A DNA stretch of 64,000 nucleotides from an uncultured Schlesneria sp. Its GTDB lineage: Bacteria > Planctomycetota > Planctomycetia > Planctomycetales > Planctomycetaceae. The DNA lies in the NCBI GenBank assembly GCA_903834925.1, contig CAILLA010000206.1, forward strand, positions 1 through 64,000. Direction: 5' to 3'. The translations under genes and the position numbers were made by a program. Each line of letters begins with the position of its first letter. Position 1 is the first letter of the stretch. Positions 54,065 to 61,787 of the stretch are shown in pieces. Under the pieces are notes generated by a model. That model ran no database searches. It saw nothing but the letters and a program-made list of their open reading frames with translations, and was not told where the DNA came from.

Positions 54065-54285
54065 CGCTTTCTATAAGTAGCGGATTCGCTCACGATTTCG
54101 CTCTCGTCCCATCAATGACTTGTGGCAACAGCGACTTCGTGACTCGCCAGCATATTTGCTGTTCGAATTTGGTTTGTCACTGACTGATCCGGTTGTCATG
54201 AATTGACAATCAGACACATTATTCAGTAAAACGGCCGAACCTAAGACGATATGACTTATTTCATTTGCCCGACAGGCTCTAAAAA

Positions 54286-55329
54286 ATGCGATTGGCCAGA
54301 CAGTCAAAACTCCGACGCGCATTCACTTTGATTGAGCTTCTCGTCGTGATCGCGATCATTGCGGTCTTGATCGCATTATTGCTTCCAGCGGTTCAGCAGG
54401 CGCGCGAGGCGGCACGGCGTGTCCAATGCAAAAACAACCTGAAGCAGCTTGGACTTGCCGTTTTCAACTATGAGTCGAGTATGGGTTGCTTACCCCCTAC
54501 TGCTGTCATTATTCGACAGCCGAGTGGATCGCTTTACACAAGTTATCTCGGTCCACTTGCTCGCATTCTTCCCTTCATCGAACAAGGGAATACGTTCAAT
54601 GCGATCAACGTCAACACGTCCTACGGCGATCTGGCGAACCAGCCAGCAGTGGCACAGCTGACGAAGATATTTCTCTGCCCAAGCGAACCGAACCAGCAGC
54701 TTGAACCGAACGTGTCGTTTGGTCTGATTGGCGGAAACAATTACGGGTACTGCATGGGGGACTGGTACGTCTGGGGTGGTCCAAGCAGTACGGTACAAAC
54801 GCGATCGGCATTCGGAGTGAACCTCAGTCGACACTGGGCCGATTTCACCGATGGGACCAGCCAGACATTGTTTATGTCGGAAGTGAAGAACTACCAGCCG
54901 TATATCCGTGATTGCGGATCACTGGCCAACATTCATGACCCGAACAATATCCCACCCCCTAACGCCGATCCTGATACGGTTGCACCGGAGTACTCGGCCG
55001 GGGGTTGCACATTTCTGTTGAACGGGCATTCGCAATGGGCGGAACTGGCAGTGCATCACATTGGATTTACGACAGCATGGCCTCCCAACAAGACGACACC
55101 CGGTGGACCTGGAAATGCCTACCCGGATGTCGACCTGAACAGCGAACGAGAACGGATTGGAGGACCGACGTTTGCCGCCGTAACTTCCCGCAGTTATCAC
55201 ACAGGTGGGGTCAATTCGCTGTTCGGTGACGGATCAGTGAAGTTCATTTCTTCGTCCATCGACGGAAACATCTGGAGGGCCCTTGGCACTGTTGCAGGAT
55301 CGGAAGTCGTCTCGGGCGATGCCAATTGA
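54286..55329 (+). CDS. DUF1559 pseudopilin-like protein (4)
   Basis: 347 residues. Very short basic leader (MRLARQSKLRRA) then [20 protein letters not shown] and CKNNLKQLGLAVFNYESSMG. Like its neighbour it has 'WADFTDGTSQTLFMSEVKNY' and ends with HTGGVNSLFGDGSVKFISSS and 'WRALGTVAGSEVVSGD'. The close similarity to the gene at 53030 over the first 60 residues and the tail suggests tandem duplication. A palindromic repeat and a lipoprotein gene follow, a common planctomycete arrangement. Confidence 0.93.
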   Translation: MRLARQSKLRRAFTLIELLVVIAIIAVLIALLLPAVQQAREAARRVQCKNNLKQLGLAVFNYESSMGCLPPTAVIIRQPSGSLYTSYLGPLARILPFIEQGNTFNAINVNTSYGDLANQPAVAQLTKIFLCPSEPNQQLEPNVSFGLIGGNNYGYCMGDWYVWGGPSSTVQTRSAFGVNLSRHWADFTDGTSQTLFMSEVKNYQPYIRDCGSLANIHDPNNIPPPNADPDTVAPEYSAGGCTFLLNGHSQWAELAVHHIGFTTAWPPNKTTPGGPGNAYPDVDLNSERERIGGPTFAAVTSRSYHTGGVNSLFGDGSVKFISSSIDGNIWRALGTVAGSEVVSGDAN

Positions 55330-55390
55330 TGCGGGAGGGCTAACAATGAGAATGATTTTTCTTGGAGAAAACACGGCTTCCACCGAAGAC

Positions 55391-55484
55391 CGTGCCACTG
55401 CTTGACGGTCTTCCGTCAAGCAGTGCTCTTTGATCAATCGAAAGAGAAGACACTGCTTCTCCGAAGACTCCGAAGCAGTGGCAC
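55391..55484. repeat. Palindromic repeat, gtgccac-tgctt type, complete
   Basis: Left arm gtgccactgcttgacggtct then tccgtcaagcagtgctcttt; right end gaagacactgcttctccgaa then gactccgaagcagtggcac. The outer ends pair exactly (gtgccactgctt). It lies between DUF1559 (4) and the lipoprotein gene. Copies or fragments occur at 27893 and 29332. Confidence 0.82.
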
Positions 55485-55504
55485 ACCAAAATGAGGTCCG
55501 ATGA

Positions 55505-55912
55505 ATGATCACCGTGTTGGGAAGGAAGGCTGATCTGCCAGCTCAATTCCGCATCTTGGTTCTTGCGATTCTGCTGGCGATTCTCGGTTGCTCGACGCAA
55601 TCAGCCGACCAGTTTGAAGATTCCGCGCGGGCGAAATACATCCTCGTCACCGCTTTGGATGCCTGGAGAGCGGGCAAAACGAAATCACTGACAACGCGCA
55701 ATCCTCCGATCCGCTTTGCTGATGATGACCAGATCGCCGGAACGGAACTGGTCGATTACGAGTTCGAGGATGAGTCGGCTCCAATCCAACCCTTTCAAAA
55801 CGTGACGGTCATTCTTTCATTAAAAGACAAACAGGGTCAGACAACACAGAAAAACGCCAGATATCAGATTGGAGTTGACCCCGTTCTGACAGTGCTTCGC
55901 AGTGACAATTGA
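55505..55912 (+). CDS. Small lipoprotein of unknown function
   Basis: 135 residues. The N-terminus (FRILVLAILLAILGCSTQSA) is a lipoprotein signal with LGC lipobox. The mature part has DALDAWRAG-type helix and a beta-rich C-terminus (VTVILSLKDKQGQTTQKNAR, then YQIGVDPVLTVLRSDN). This layout fits the small lipoproteins that often follow DUF1559 genes in planctomycetes; its function is unknown. A truncated relative lies at 46435. It converges with the two-domain esterase gene. Confidence 0.8.
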   Translation: MITVLGRKADLPAQFRILVLAILLAILGCSTQSADQFEDSARAKYILVTALDAWRAGKTKSLTTRNPPIRFADDDQIAGTELVDYEFEDESAPIQPFQNVTVILSLKDKQGQTTQKNARYQIGVDPVLTVLRSDN

Positions 55913-55927
55913 AGGGATTGCCAAAAT

Positions 55928-57592
55928 TCATTTATTACTGTTTTTTAAGTAAGCATCAGCCATTTCCTCGCCGAGCATGAGCGTTCCTCTGGTTCCGAAA
56001 TGAAGTCGTGCGTGAGGTAACTCGGACGTCTTGATGATCGTAATCTGATGATCGGTGCGAGCCAACTCGTTCAACGCGGTGTTGACCACTTTAATGTTGC
56101 CCCATGGAGCGTTCTTGTGCTGCTCAGTAATAAACCACGGAAGGTCGGGTTGCTGAAGGTCAACGCGCGTCTGGTCGACTAACTGTTTCAACCACTTGGC
56201 GATGTTCTGTGAGTAGGGTCCAAAATAGGTGTCATTTTCACCGGTGTGCCAGAAGATCCCTTTCAGGTTGCACTCGACCCCCTGTTGCTTCAGGTCATCC
56301 TGAGCCGCTCGAATGTAAGTGATGAACTTGGGATACAGATTGCGACGCGACTCGGGCGAGCCATTCGGAAACCAATCAGGTCCCTGGGCTCCGCTGTGTG
56401 TAAACTTGACGACGGCGACTCCGTCTCTGGCATTAATCGACTTCCGCAATCGAGCACCAAAGCTCAGTTCCGGGCCGAAGTTGCCGAGAAAATCGACAGG
56501 ACCAAGCGGCTCCCAATCCGATGACGACTTGACTCCACCACCCAGCGAGTAACGGAACAAAACGCTACTCTGATCTTTGGCCAAGGATTCGTAGCCCGGT
56601 TGCTGAGCGATTTGCGAGACGAACGAATCCTCCCCTTCCATGTTGCGTTGGCCAGCCAGCACGAACAGACGCACGCGAGCCCCCTTCGCGATTGGCAATT
56701 CCTTCTTGAATCGTCGGTCGGTCGCATCGAACGGCTTTCCAATGTCGCGGAGATACGCGGCGGCAAACGCTTCACCCATTTGAAGCTGCCCCTGTGTACC
56801 GAAGTGGTAATGGGGCTGACCGGTTCCCATGACCTCGAACGCAAGATGCGACGTTGGCACCCATCGTAAAAGTGCATCGGCTTTCAGCACTTGTTCCTGT
56901 TGCTGTCGGAAGATGCCAAGATTTTGACGGTGATCCATCCCCCAGATCCCCTTCTCACTCACCTCGCCGATATACCACTTCAGTTCAGGAGCCTTGAGGT
57001 CCGCACGCAGACGCGCGACAAGCTTCGCCAGTCCGTCGGCATATTGCTTGTAGAGATTGCGGTCGAGCATGTCGTTTTCGCCCTGATGCCACATCACTGC
57101 TTCAAGCTGGTAGCGAACACCGCGCTTGTCCAAATCAGCGAGCGACTCGCGAATCAGCTTGAGCGTTCGCGGGTAGAGCTTCTGTCCCTTATCTGGCGCA
57201 TCAGGGTTCCAATCGAAGGCAACCGTCGTGCCACCAACGGCGGACTTAATGATGGCGACCGGGAATTGAGCCTGCTGACGGACGCGTCGAGCAAACGTCA
57301 CTTCCGGACCGAATGCCGTCAACGGCTTCAGCGGTACCAAACCTTTGGAAGCCTCATCGCCATTCCCAAGAATGTAAGAGAAAAGGACGTCGCTTTGTAG
57401 TTCACCCGCACCTTTGAAGTTCGGGTAGTCGTCGATGCGATCCGCATGAGCATCCGATCCGACCATATTGGATTGACCAGCGAAAAGGAACACTCGCGTG
57501 ACCTCTTCGGCGATAACGAATTCCGTTGCCATAAAAGCCAAAACTGTTAACGCCAGTGCTGTCATAATCGTTCTGCGAATACACAATTTCAT
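55928..57592 (-). CDS. Two-domain SGNH (sialate O-acetylesterase-like) protein, second domain without Ser
   Basis: 554 residues with a signal peptide (residues about 8-28). Two homologous esterase domains follow. The first (about 30-290) has FAGQSNM with Ser41, 'VMWHQGENDM' and 'PHYHFGTQGQ'. The second (about 305-550) has LAGQRNME (Arg316 in place of Ser), 'IFWHTGENDT' and 'ARLHFGTRGT'. The first can be a catalytically competent carbohydrate esterase of the DUF303/SASA family; the second has lost its nucleophile and may bind substrate. Probably exported, removing acetyl groups from sulfated or sialylated glycans. It is alone, divergent from nothing close. Confidence 0.9.
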   Translation of the reverse strand: MKLCIRRTIMTALALTVLAFMATEFVIAEEVTRVFLFAGQSNMVGSDAHADRIDDYPNFKGAGELQSDVLFSYILGNGDEASKGLVPLKPLTAFGPEVTFARRVRQQAQFPVAIIKSAVGGTTVAFDWNPDAPDKGQKLYPRTLKLIRESLADLDKRGVRYQLEAVMWHQGENDMLDRNLYKQYADGLAKLVARLRADLKAPELKWYIGEVSEKGIWGMDHRQNLGIFRQQQEQVLKADALLRWVPTSHLAFEVMGTGQPHYHFGTQGQLQMGEAFAAAYLRDIGKPFDATDRRFKKELPIAKGARVRLFVLAGQRNMEGEDSFVSQIAQQPGYESLAKDQSSVLFRYSLGGGVKSSSDWEPLGPVDFLGNFGPELSFGARLRKSINARDGVAVVKFTHSGAQGPDWFPNGSPESRRNLYPKFITYIRAAQDDLKQQGVECNLKGIFWHTGENDTYFGPYSQNIAKWLKQLVDQTRVDLQQPDLPWFITEQHKNAPWGNIKVVNTALNELARTDHQITIIKTSELPHARLHFGTRGTLMLGEEMADAYLKNSNK

Positions 57593-57768
57593 GGTGTTCC
57601 TCGATAATTAATCGTCGCTGGTTTTGAGATCGTTTTGTCAGCATTCAGGCGTTTCATCGGTTTGAACTAATGACAAGGGAGGGTGACCGTCACCTAATGA
57701 AACGACCAGAAGTTGGGATGTTTGCAGTGCTGGGGATGATTTACTTTTGGAACAAAAAGCTGCGGAAA

Positions 57769-57871
57769 GGGTGCCACGGTTTTACCGTCTTCGGTAAGGC
57801 CGCGCTCTTCGGGCGCGACATCGAATCCACGAAGACACGGCCTTGTCGAAGACTCCAAAACCGTGGCACCC
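57769..57871. repeat. Palindromic repeat, gggtgccacggtttt type, complete
   Basis: Left arm gggtgccacggttttaccgt then taaggccgcgctcttcgg; the right end, read on the minus strand, is gggtgccacggttttggagt then caaggccgtgtcttcgtgg. The two arms match at most positions over about 45 bp. A truncated copy is at 28843-28929. The flanks lie between the esterase and sulfatase genes. Confidence 0.82.
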
Positions 57872-57966
57872 CGAATTTCGACCGCTATTCTACCCGTAAG
57901 GCGCAACAGTATTCTCCAAGCTAGTTTGCCCATTTCTTCAGACAAGGGTGAGCGTGAGCGTGCGTT

Positions 57967-59514
57967 TCATGGTAGCGGCTTTGCAGCGACGGTACGGCCG
58001 TCAGCTTTGCTCTCTTCCATAAGCGACTTGAGTTCCTTCACGATCTCGGGGTGTTTGAAGTAGAGGTTCGTGGTCTCGCCGGGATCGGTTTTCAGGTTAT
58101 AGAGTTGGGCGGGGGCGTTCGGGGCGGTATCAGGGAGTGCAAAGGGAAGGAGTTCGCCATTCGTATAGCTGTTGCCGCCGGATCCTCGGTGATCGAGATA
58201 CTTCCAATCACCGCGCCGGATGGCGATCGCAAGGCTGATGGTCTGATGCAAAGTGTAGTCGCGTTGCGGGGTATGATCGATTCGTTTGCCGGTGAGGGCG
58301 GGAAGAAAGCTGATGCTGTCTTCGGCGGCTTTGACGGACAGCTTTGTGTTGGTGATCTCGGCGCAGGTAGCCATGACGTCGGTGAGGCAGACCGTGGTGT
58401 CGGACACACCTGGCTTGATATGGCCGGGCCAATGCACGATGAGTGGCACTCGGTGCCCCCCTTCCCAATCGTCCCGTTTCATGCCACGCCAGGGTCGAGC
58501 GGGGTCGTGATTGTAGTCAGCACGCATATGGGCAACGCTGGTTGTCTCGGGGCCGTTGTCACTGCTGAAGAGGACGAGAGTGTTGTCGGCGACACCGAGT
58601 TTCTGCAACGTCGCCATCAGTTCCCCAACGATGAAGTCAAGCTCCATGATGAAGTCGCCGTGAGGTCCGGCTTTGCTTTTGCCCTTGAACTGCGGGGCTG
58701 CGAACGACGGTAAATGCGGGGCTTGCATCGCGTGGTAGAGGAAGAAGGGCTTCGTTGGGTCGCGCTTCACCTGTTGCTCCAGCCAGGCCTTGCTCTTTTC
58801 GAGGAACACCATGTCGAGCATTTCATGATCGAATCCAGGAGCGACCCAGCCACGTCGGCAATCGTTCGCATACGGGTGTTTTGGCAAGTTGGAGGCGTCA
58901 AGCAGACGATCGGGCGGTACAGGGATACGATCATTTTCAATGTAGGCGTAGAGCCAGTCGGTACCGGGACAGCAAGCGGTGCCGAAAAAATACTCGAAAC
59001 CGCGATGCACTGGGCCATCGGTAATGGGCTTGGTGAAGTCGATGAGCTTCACTCGTTCGAGTTCCTTGTCGTTGCCATCGACCTTCACTTGATGCACGGG
59101 CATGTCGTCCTTTGTTGTGAACGTCATACCGATGTGCCACTTGCCGACACATCCCGTCGCATAGCCCTCGTTATGCAGCATTCCAGGCAAGGTCTTGCGG
59201 TCCTTCTCGATCAAGCTCGGACCACCTGCACCCGTGAAAACACCGCCGCGATACCCCGTACGAAAACACATGCGCCCCGTCATCAGGCTGTAACGAGATG
59301 GAGTGCATCCGGTGGAAGCGGAATGAGCATCGGTGAACCTCATCCCTTCGCGTGCAAGCCGATCCAGATGCGGCGTCGGCACCTTTGACTCGCTGTTGTA
59401 GCAGCCCACATCGCCATAACCAAGATCGTCTGCGAGGATGATGACGATATTGGGCTGCCCAGCCCAGGCACTCGAAGCGAACGCAACAATGACAAACAGG
59501 AATCCGATTTTCAT
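57967..59514 (-). CDS. Formylglycine-dependent sulfatase
   Basis: 515 residues with a signal peptide (MKIGFLFVIVAFASSAWA). It begins with PNIVIILADDLGYGDVGCYN (metal-binding Asp29/30). The active-site motif is CTPSR (Cys70) in STGCTPSRYSLMTGR, to be converted to formylglycine. Then 'GKWHIG' and, later, 'SSDNGPETT' supply further active-site residues. It belongs to the arylsulfatase (S1) family; the natural substrate is probably a sulfated polysaccharide. Its ATG overlaps the stop of the upstream esterase gene (ATGA), so the two are a coupled operon. The anaerobic or FGE-type maturase needed is not in the window. Confidence 0.95.
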   Translation of the reverse strand: MKIGFLFVIVAFASSAWAGQPNIVIILADDLGYGDVGCYNSESKVPTPHLDRLAREGMRFTDAHSASTGCTPSRYSLMTGRMCFRTGYRGGVFTGAGGPSLIEKDRKTLPGMLHNEGYATGCVGKWHIGMTFTTKDDMPVHQVKVDGNDKELERVKLIDFTKPITDGPVHRGFEYFFGTACCPGTDWLYAYIENDRIPVPPDRLLDASNLPKHPYANDCRRGWVAPGFDHEMLDMVFLEKSKAWLEQQVKRDPTKPFFLYHAMQAPHLPSFAAPQFKGKSKAGPHGDFIMELDFIVGELMATLQKLGVADNTLVLFSSDNGPETTSVAHMRADYNHDPARPWRGMKRDDWEGGHRVPLIVHWPGHIKPGVSDTTVCLTDVMATCAEITNTKLSVKAAEDSISFLPALTGKRIDHTPQRDYTLHQTISLAIAIRRGDWKYLDHRGSGGNSYTNGELLPFALPDTAPNAPAQLYNLKTDPGETTNLYFKHPEIVKELKSLMEESKADGRTVAAKPLP

Positions 59515-60509
59515 TTCGAGACTCCTGACTCAAGCTTGAGAAGCCGTTTCATCGCCTCGCCCATCCCTTCACCAATGAGGTAGTAGGTTTCGGCATTCGA
59601 GTTCCAGTGATAGTTCTGCCCGCTGGGGGATTGTTCCTTTGAGCGCCAGAAGGCTCTTGTGGCCACGAACGCGACGTTCCCTTTGAATTCTTTGTGCTCG
59701 GCAACGGCGGCCTGAGCATTCATCAGCGACAACGCGCGAGGATGTGTTTCCTCTAGACCACCCATGCCGGTTTCGGCGATGACGAATGGCAACGCGGGCT
59801 CGCCGAGGTCCTTGCGGATGTCTTTGATAAAGTGAACCATGTTGGATTCATATTCGGCATTAAATTTGTCACTGACGCGATCGTTCCAACCTTGATGCCA
59901 GCCGAAGCCCGCCAGAACATATCGTCCATCACCGCCCGGCACGAGTTCCTTAATATTGGCGAGTGCGGCCTTCGTCTGTGTCAGAATCTCGCGATAATAT
60001 TTTCCCAAGATCGTGGGGTCTGCGGCGATTTCGGCGTCGCCCTTCTCGCCGAGCGAATACGGCGGCTGACCAGCACTGGGAGGACGGAAATCAATCGCAA
60101 GGCTTTTGCCTCCCCAGGCACATTTGATTAGCAGTACCGGTTCGTCGAGAGCGTCACCCATCACCCAGCCAAAGCCAAGTTCGGGACCGATGGTCTGGTC
60201 CTTCCGAGCACCAAAGCCGACGGTGAGCGGCCCATTGCGGTCGAGGTAGGAAATCCAGACGTCGTTTCGCGTGCGCCACTGCCCGGCAGAATCCACCAGC
60301 GGCGCAAAGTGCCTTGCCGTCGCTCTGTCCTTTACCAAATATTCGAGCGAGCCTTGTCCACCGTTTCGTTTCGGGTCGGCTTTGATTTCGCCCGCTCCCT
60401 CCATGTTCGACTGACCAGCGAGGATGAAGACCCGCACTGGCTTCCCCACGTCCTGGGCAGAGGAAATTGAGGAAATCGAAATGAGGAACATGAAGGCGAT
60501 GTGTTTCAT
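59511..60509 (-). CDS. SGNH sialate O-acetylesterase-like protein
   Basis: 332 residues from the ATG at 60509, with a signal peptide (MKHIAFMFLISISSISSAQD). SGNH/DUF303 motifs: FILAGQSNMEGAG (Ser34), 'IKCAWGGKSLAIDFRPPSAG' (Gly block), 'GFGWHQGWNDRV' (the WHQGxxD block) and a late 'NYHWNSNAETYYLIGEGMGE' with the catalytic His. Intact, so an active carbohydrate esterase is expected. It is translated together with the sulfatase (ATGA overlap at 59511-59514), which suggests joint removal of acetyl and sulfate groups from one glycan. Confidence 0.93.
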   Translation of the reverse strand: MKHIAFMFLISISSISSAQDVGKPVRVFILAGQSNMEGAGEIKADPKRNGGQGSLEYLVKDRATARHFAPLVDSAGQWRTRNDVWISYLDRNGPLTVGFGARKDQTIGPELGFGWVMGDALDEPVLLIKCAWGGKSLAIDFRPPSAGQPPYSLGEKGDAEIAADPTILGKYYREILTQTKAALANIKELVPGGDGRYVLAGFGWHQGWNDRVSDKFNAEYESNMVHFIKDIRKDLGEPALPFVIAETGMGGLEETHPRALSLMNAQAAVAEHKEFKGNVAFVATRAFWRSKEQSPSGQNYHWNSNAETYYLIGEGMGEAMKRLLKLESGVSK

Positions 60510-60636
60510 GATTTTCCGCTGAAACCTTTCTTGATGCTTTGGGAAGGAACTAGATGACCACTCCACTCATGCCGAGTCGCTTTCTTGTAATCGAGATTGG
60601 AATCAGGCGCATTTTTTTATTGTTTGGGCATTCAAT

Positions 60637-61221
60637 TTACGGAAGAACGCTCTTTAACCAGACGGGAACGACTTTCGTTTTAAAAGAGATACTGCCGTTT
60701 TCGAAGACCGCAATGCGACGGAATGGAGTTGCAATATTATCGTTGTCAAGAACGGCGACATACAGCAATTCGCGAATCGCCTTTCTCAGATTTTCCTGCG
60801 TACGTGGTACGAGAGAAATCAATTTATCAGTCGGGACATCGTGCCCGCCTTGCGAAACTCGCATCGCGACTCGTTCTTCGGATCGTTCCCAACCAGAAAT
60901 CGCGATAAAACACAGCACGACGGTATATCCAAGATCAATTGCCTGCTTGAGAAATGCGATTTTTTCTCCGACCGGATCTGAGAAAACCGTTTCAAATACA
61001 AAACTCTCGCGCTGATTGATCAGTTCAAGACGGATTGCTGACGCAGCGTTTGCGGCGGCGTAGGGATCAAGATCCAATTGCCGAGCGATGATGTCCGCGT
61101 TGACGAAACGCAAACCTGCAACCTTCAAATGCGATTCGTAGAACGTTGTTTTGCCCGCACCGTTTGATCCTGCCACGGCGACAATGATGGGGCGACGATC
61201 CAGCACTTCGCCAAAATTCAT
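60637..61221 (-). CDS. Zeta-toxin-like P-loop kinase
   Basis: 194 residues. Walker A is AGSNGAGKTT (17-26), followed by 'HLKVAGLRFVNADIIARQLD' (an Asp equivalent to the catalytic residue of zeta toxins), 'ETVFSD' near residue 80, and a lid with RVSQGGHDVP. These are features of the zeta-toxin/AAA kinase family, which in known members phosphorylates UDP-N-acetylglucosamine. Its ATG overlaps the stop of the ParD-like gene in an ATGA arrangement, typical of toxin-antitoxin pairs. Known orientation, antitoxin first, fits. Confidence 0.9.
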   Translation of the reverse strand: MNFGEVLDRRPIIVAVAGSNGAGKTTFYESHLKVAGLRFVNADIIARQLDLDPYAAANAASAIRLELINQRESFVFETVFSDPVGEKIAFLKQAIDLGYTVVLCFIAISGWERSEERVAMRVSQGGHDVPTDKLISLVPRTQENLRKAIRELLYVAVLDNDNIATPFRRIAVFENGSISFKTKVVPVWLKSVLP

Positions 61222-61625
61222 TTTTTCCGCAACTTTTCTGACTTCGGAAGCTTCGGTAATTTGACAGCCTTGAATTGTCGGTTTACGAAACGACCAGTGG
61301 TTCGCTTTCCGTCCGAATCAATTCGGACAAGCAGACTGGATTTCTCGGCACACTGTTCGTAATGCGGATAAGGCTGAGCATGGAGATAATCCGTAACACG
61401 CTGTCGGCCAGTCGCGGAATCTACGGATTGGATGAGTGCTGACAACGGCTCCGCCGAACCCTTTCGGCACAAAGCAAGGACTTGATCACCGTTCAACAAT
61501 GGCTCAATCGCCCGTCCAAGGCGCGCCCAAAACTCGACCTGTCCAGTCAGCGATCGTTCGAACACTTCACTCGCCAGGCGCGCGTCGAGAATCAAAGCAT
61601 CAGAGATTTTCACAGGTTGACTCAT
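61218..61625 (-). CDS. ParD-like antitoxin
   Basis: 135 residues. The N-terminal part (VKISDALILDARLASEVFER, then SLTGQVEFWARLGRAIEP) matches the ParD-like antitoxin family (a ribbon-helix-helix-like start with 'SxTGQVExWAxLGRAIE'). The C-terminal part is longer and basic (LPKLPKSEKLRKK). The gene overlaps the downstream zeta-toxin-like gene (ATGA), giving a translationally coupled toxin-antitoxin pair. It presumably neutralises the kinase and may autoregulate its promoter. Probably functional. Confidence 0.88.
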   Translation of the reverse strand: MSQPVKISDALILDARLASEVFERSLTGQVEFWARLGRAIEPLLNGDQVLALCRKGSAEPLSALIQSVDSATGRQRVTDYLHAQPYPHYEQCAEKSSLLVRIDSDGKRTTGRFVNRQFKAVKLPKLPKSEKLRKK

Positions 61626-61787
61626 TCCAAATTAGTAGCCTAGCGCTACCGCGTGTCAATATCGAAAAAGACCGGCCCCGAATTCACCGATGTACCATCA
61701 TGACCGTAATTTTCGACAGTTGGTTCGCGTGTTTTTTCGTGTTGCGATCAGTATTATGCACGATCTGCAAATTTGATTGACAACGTA

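Noticed and set aside
58051-59388. Plus-strand proteins of about 220 residues opposite the sulfatase
   Set aside because: These are antisense shadows of the sulfatase gene, which has the active-site motif and signal peptide.
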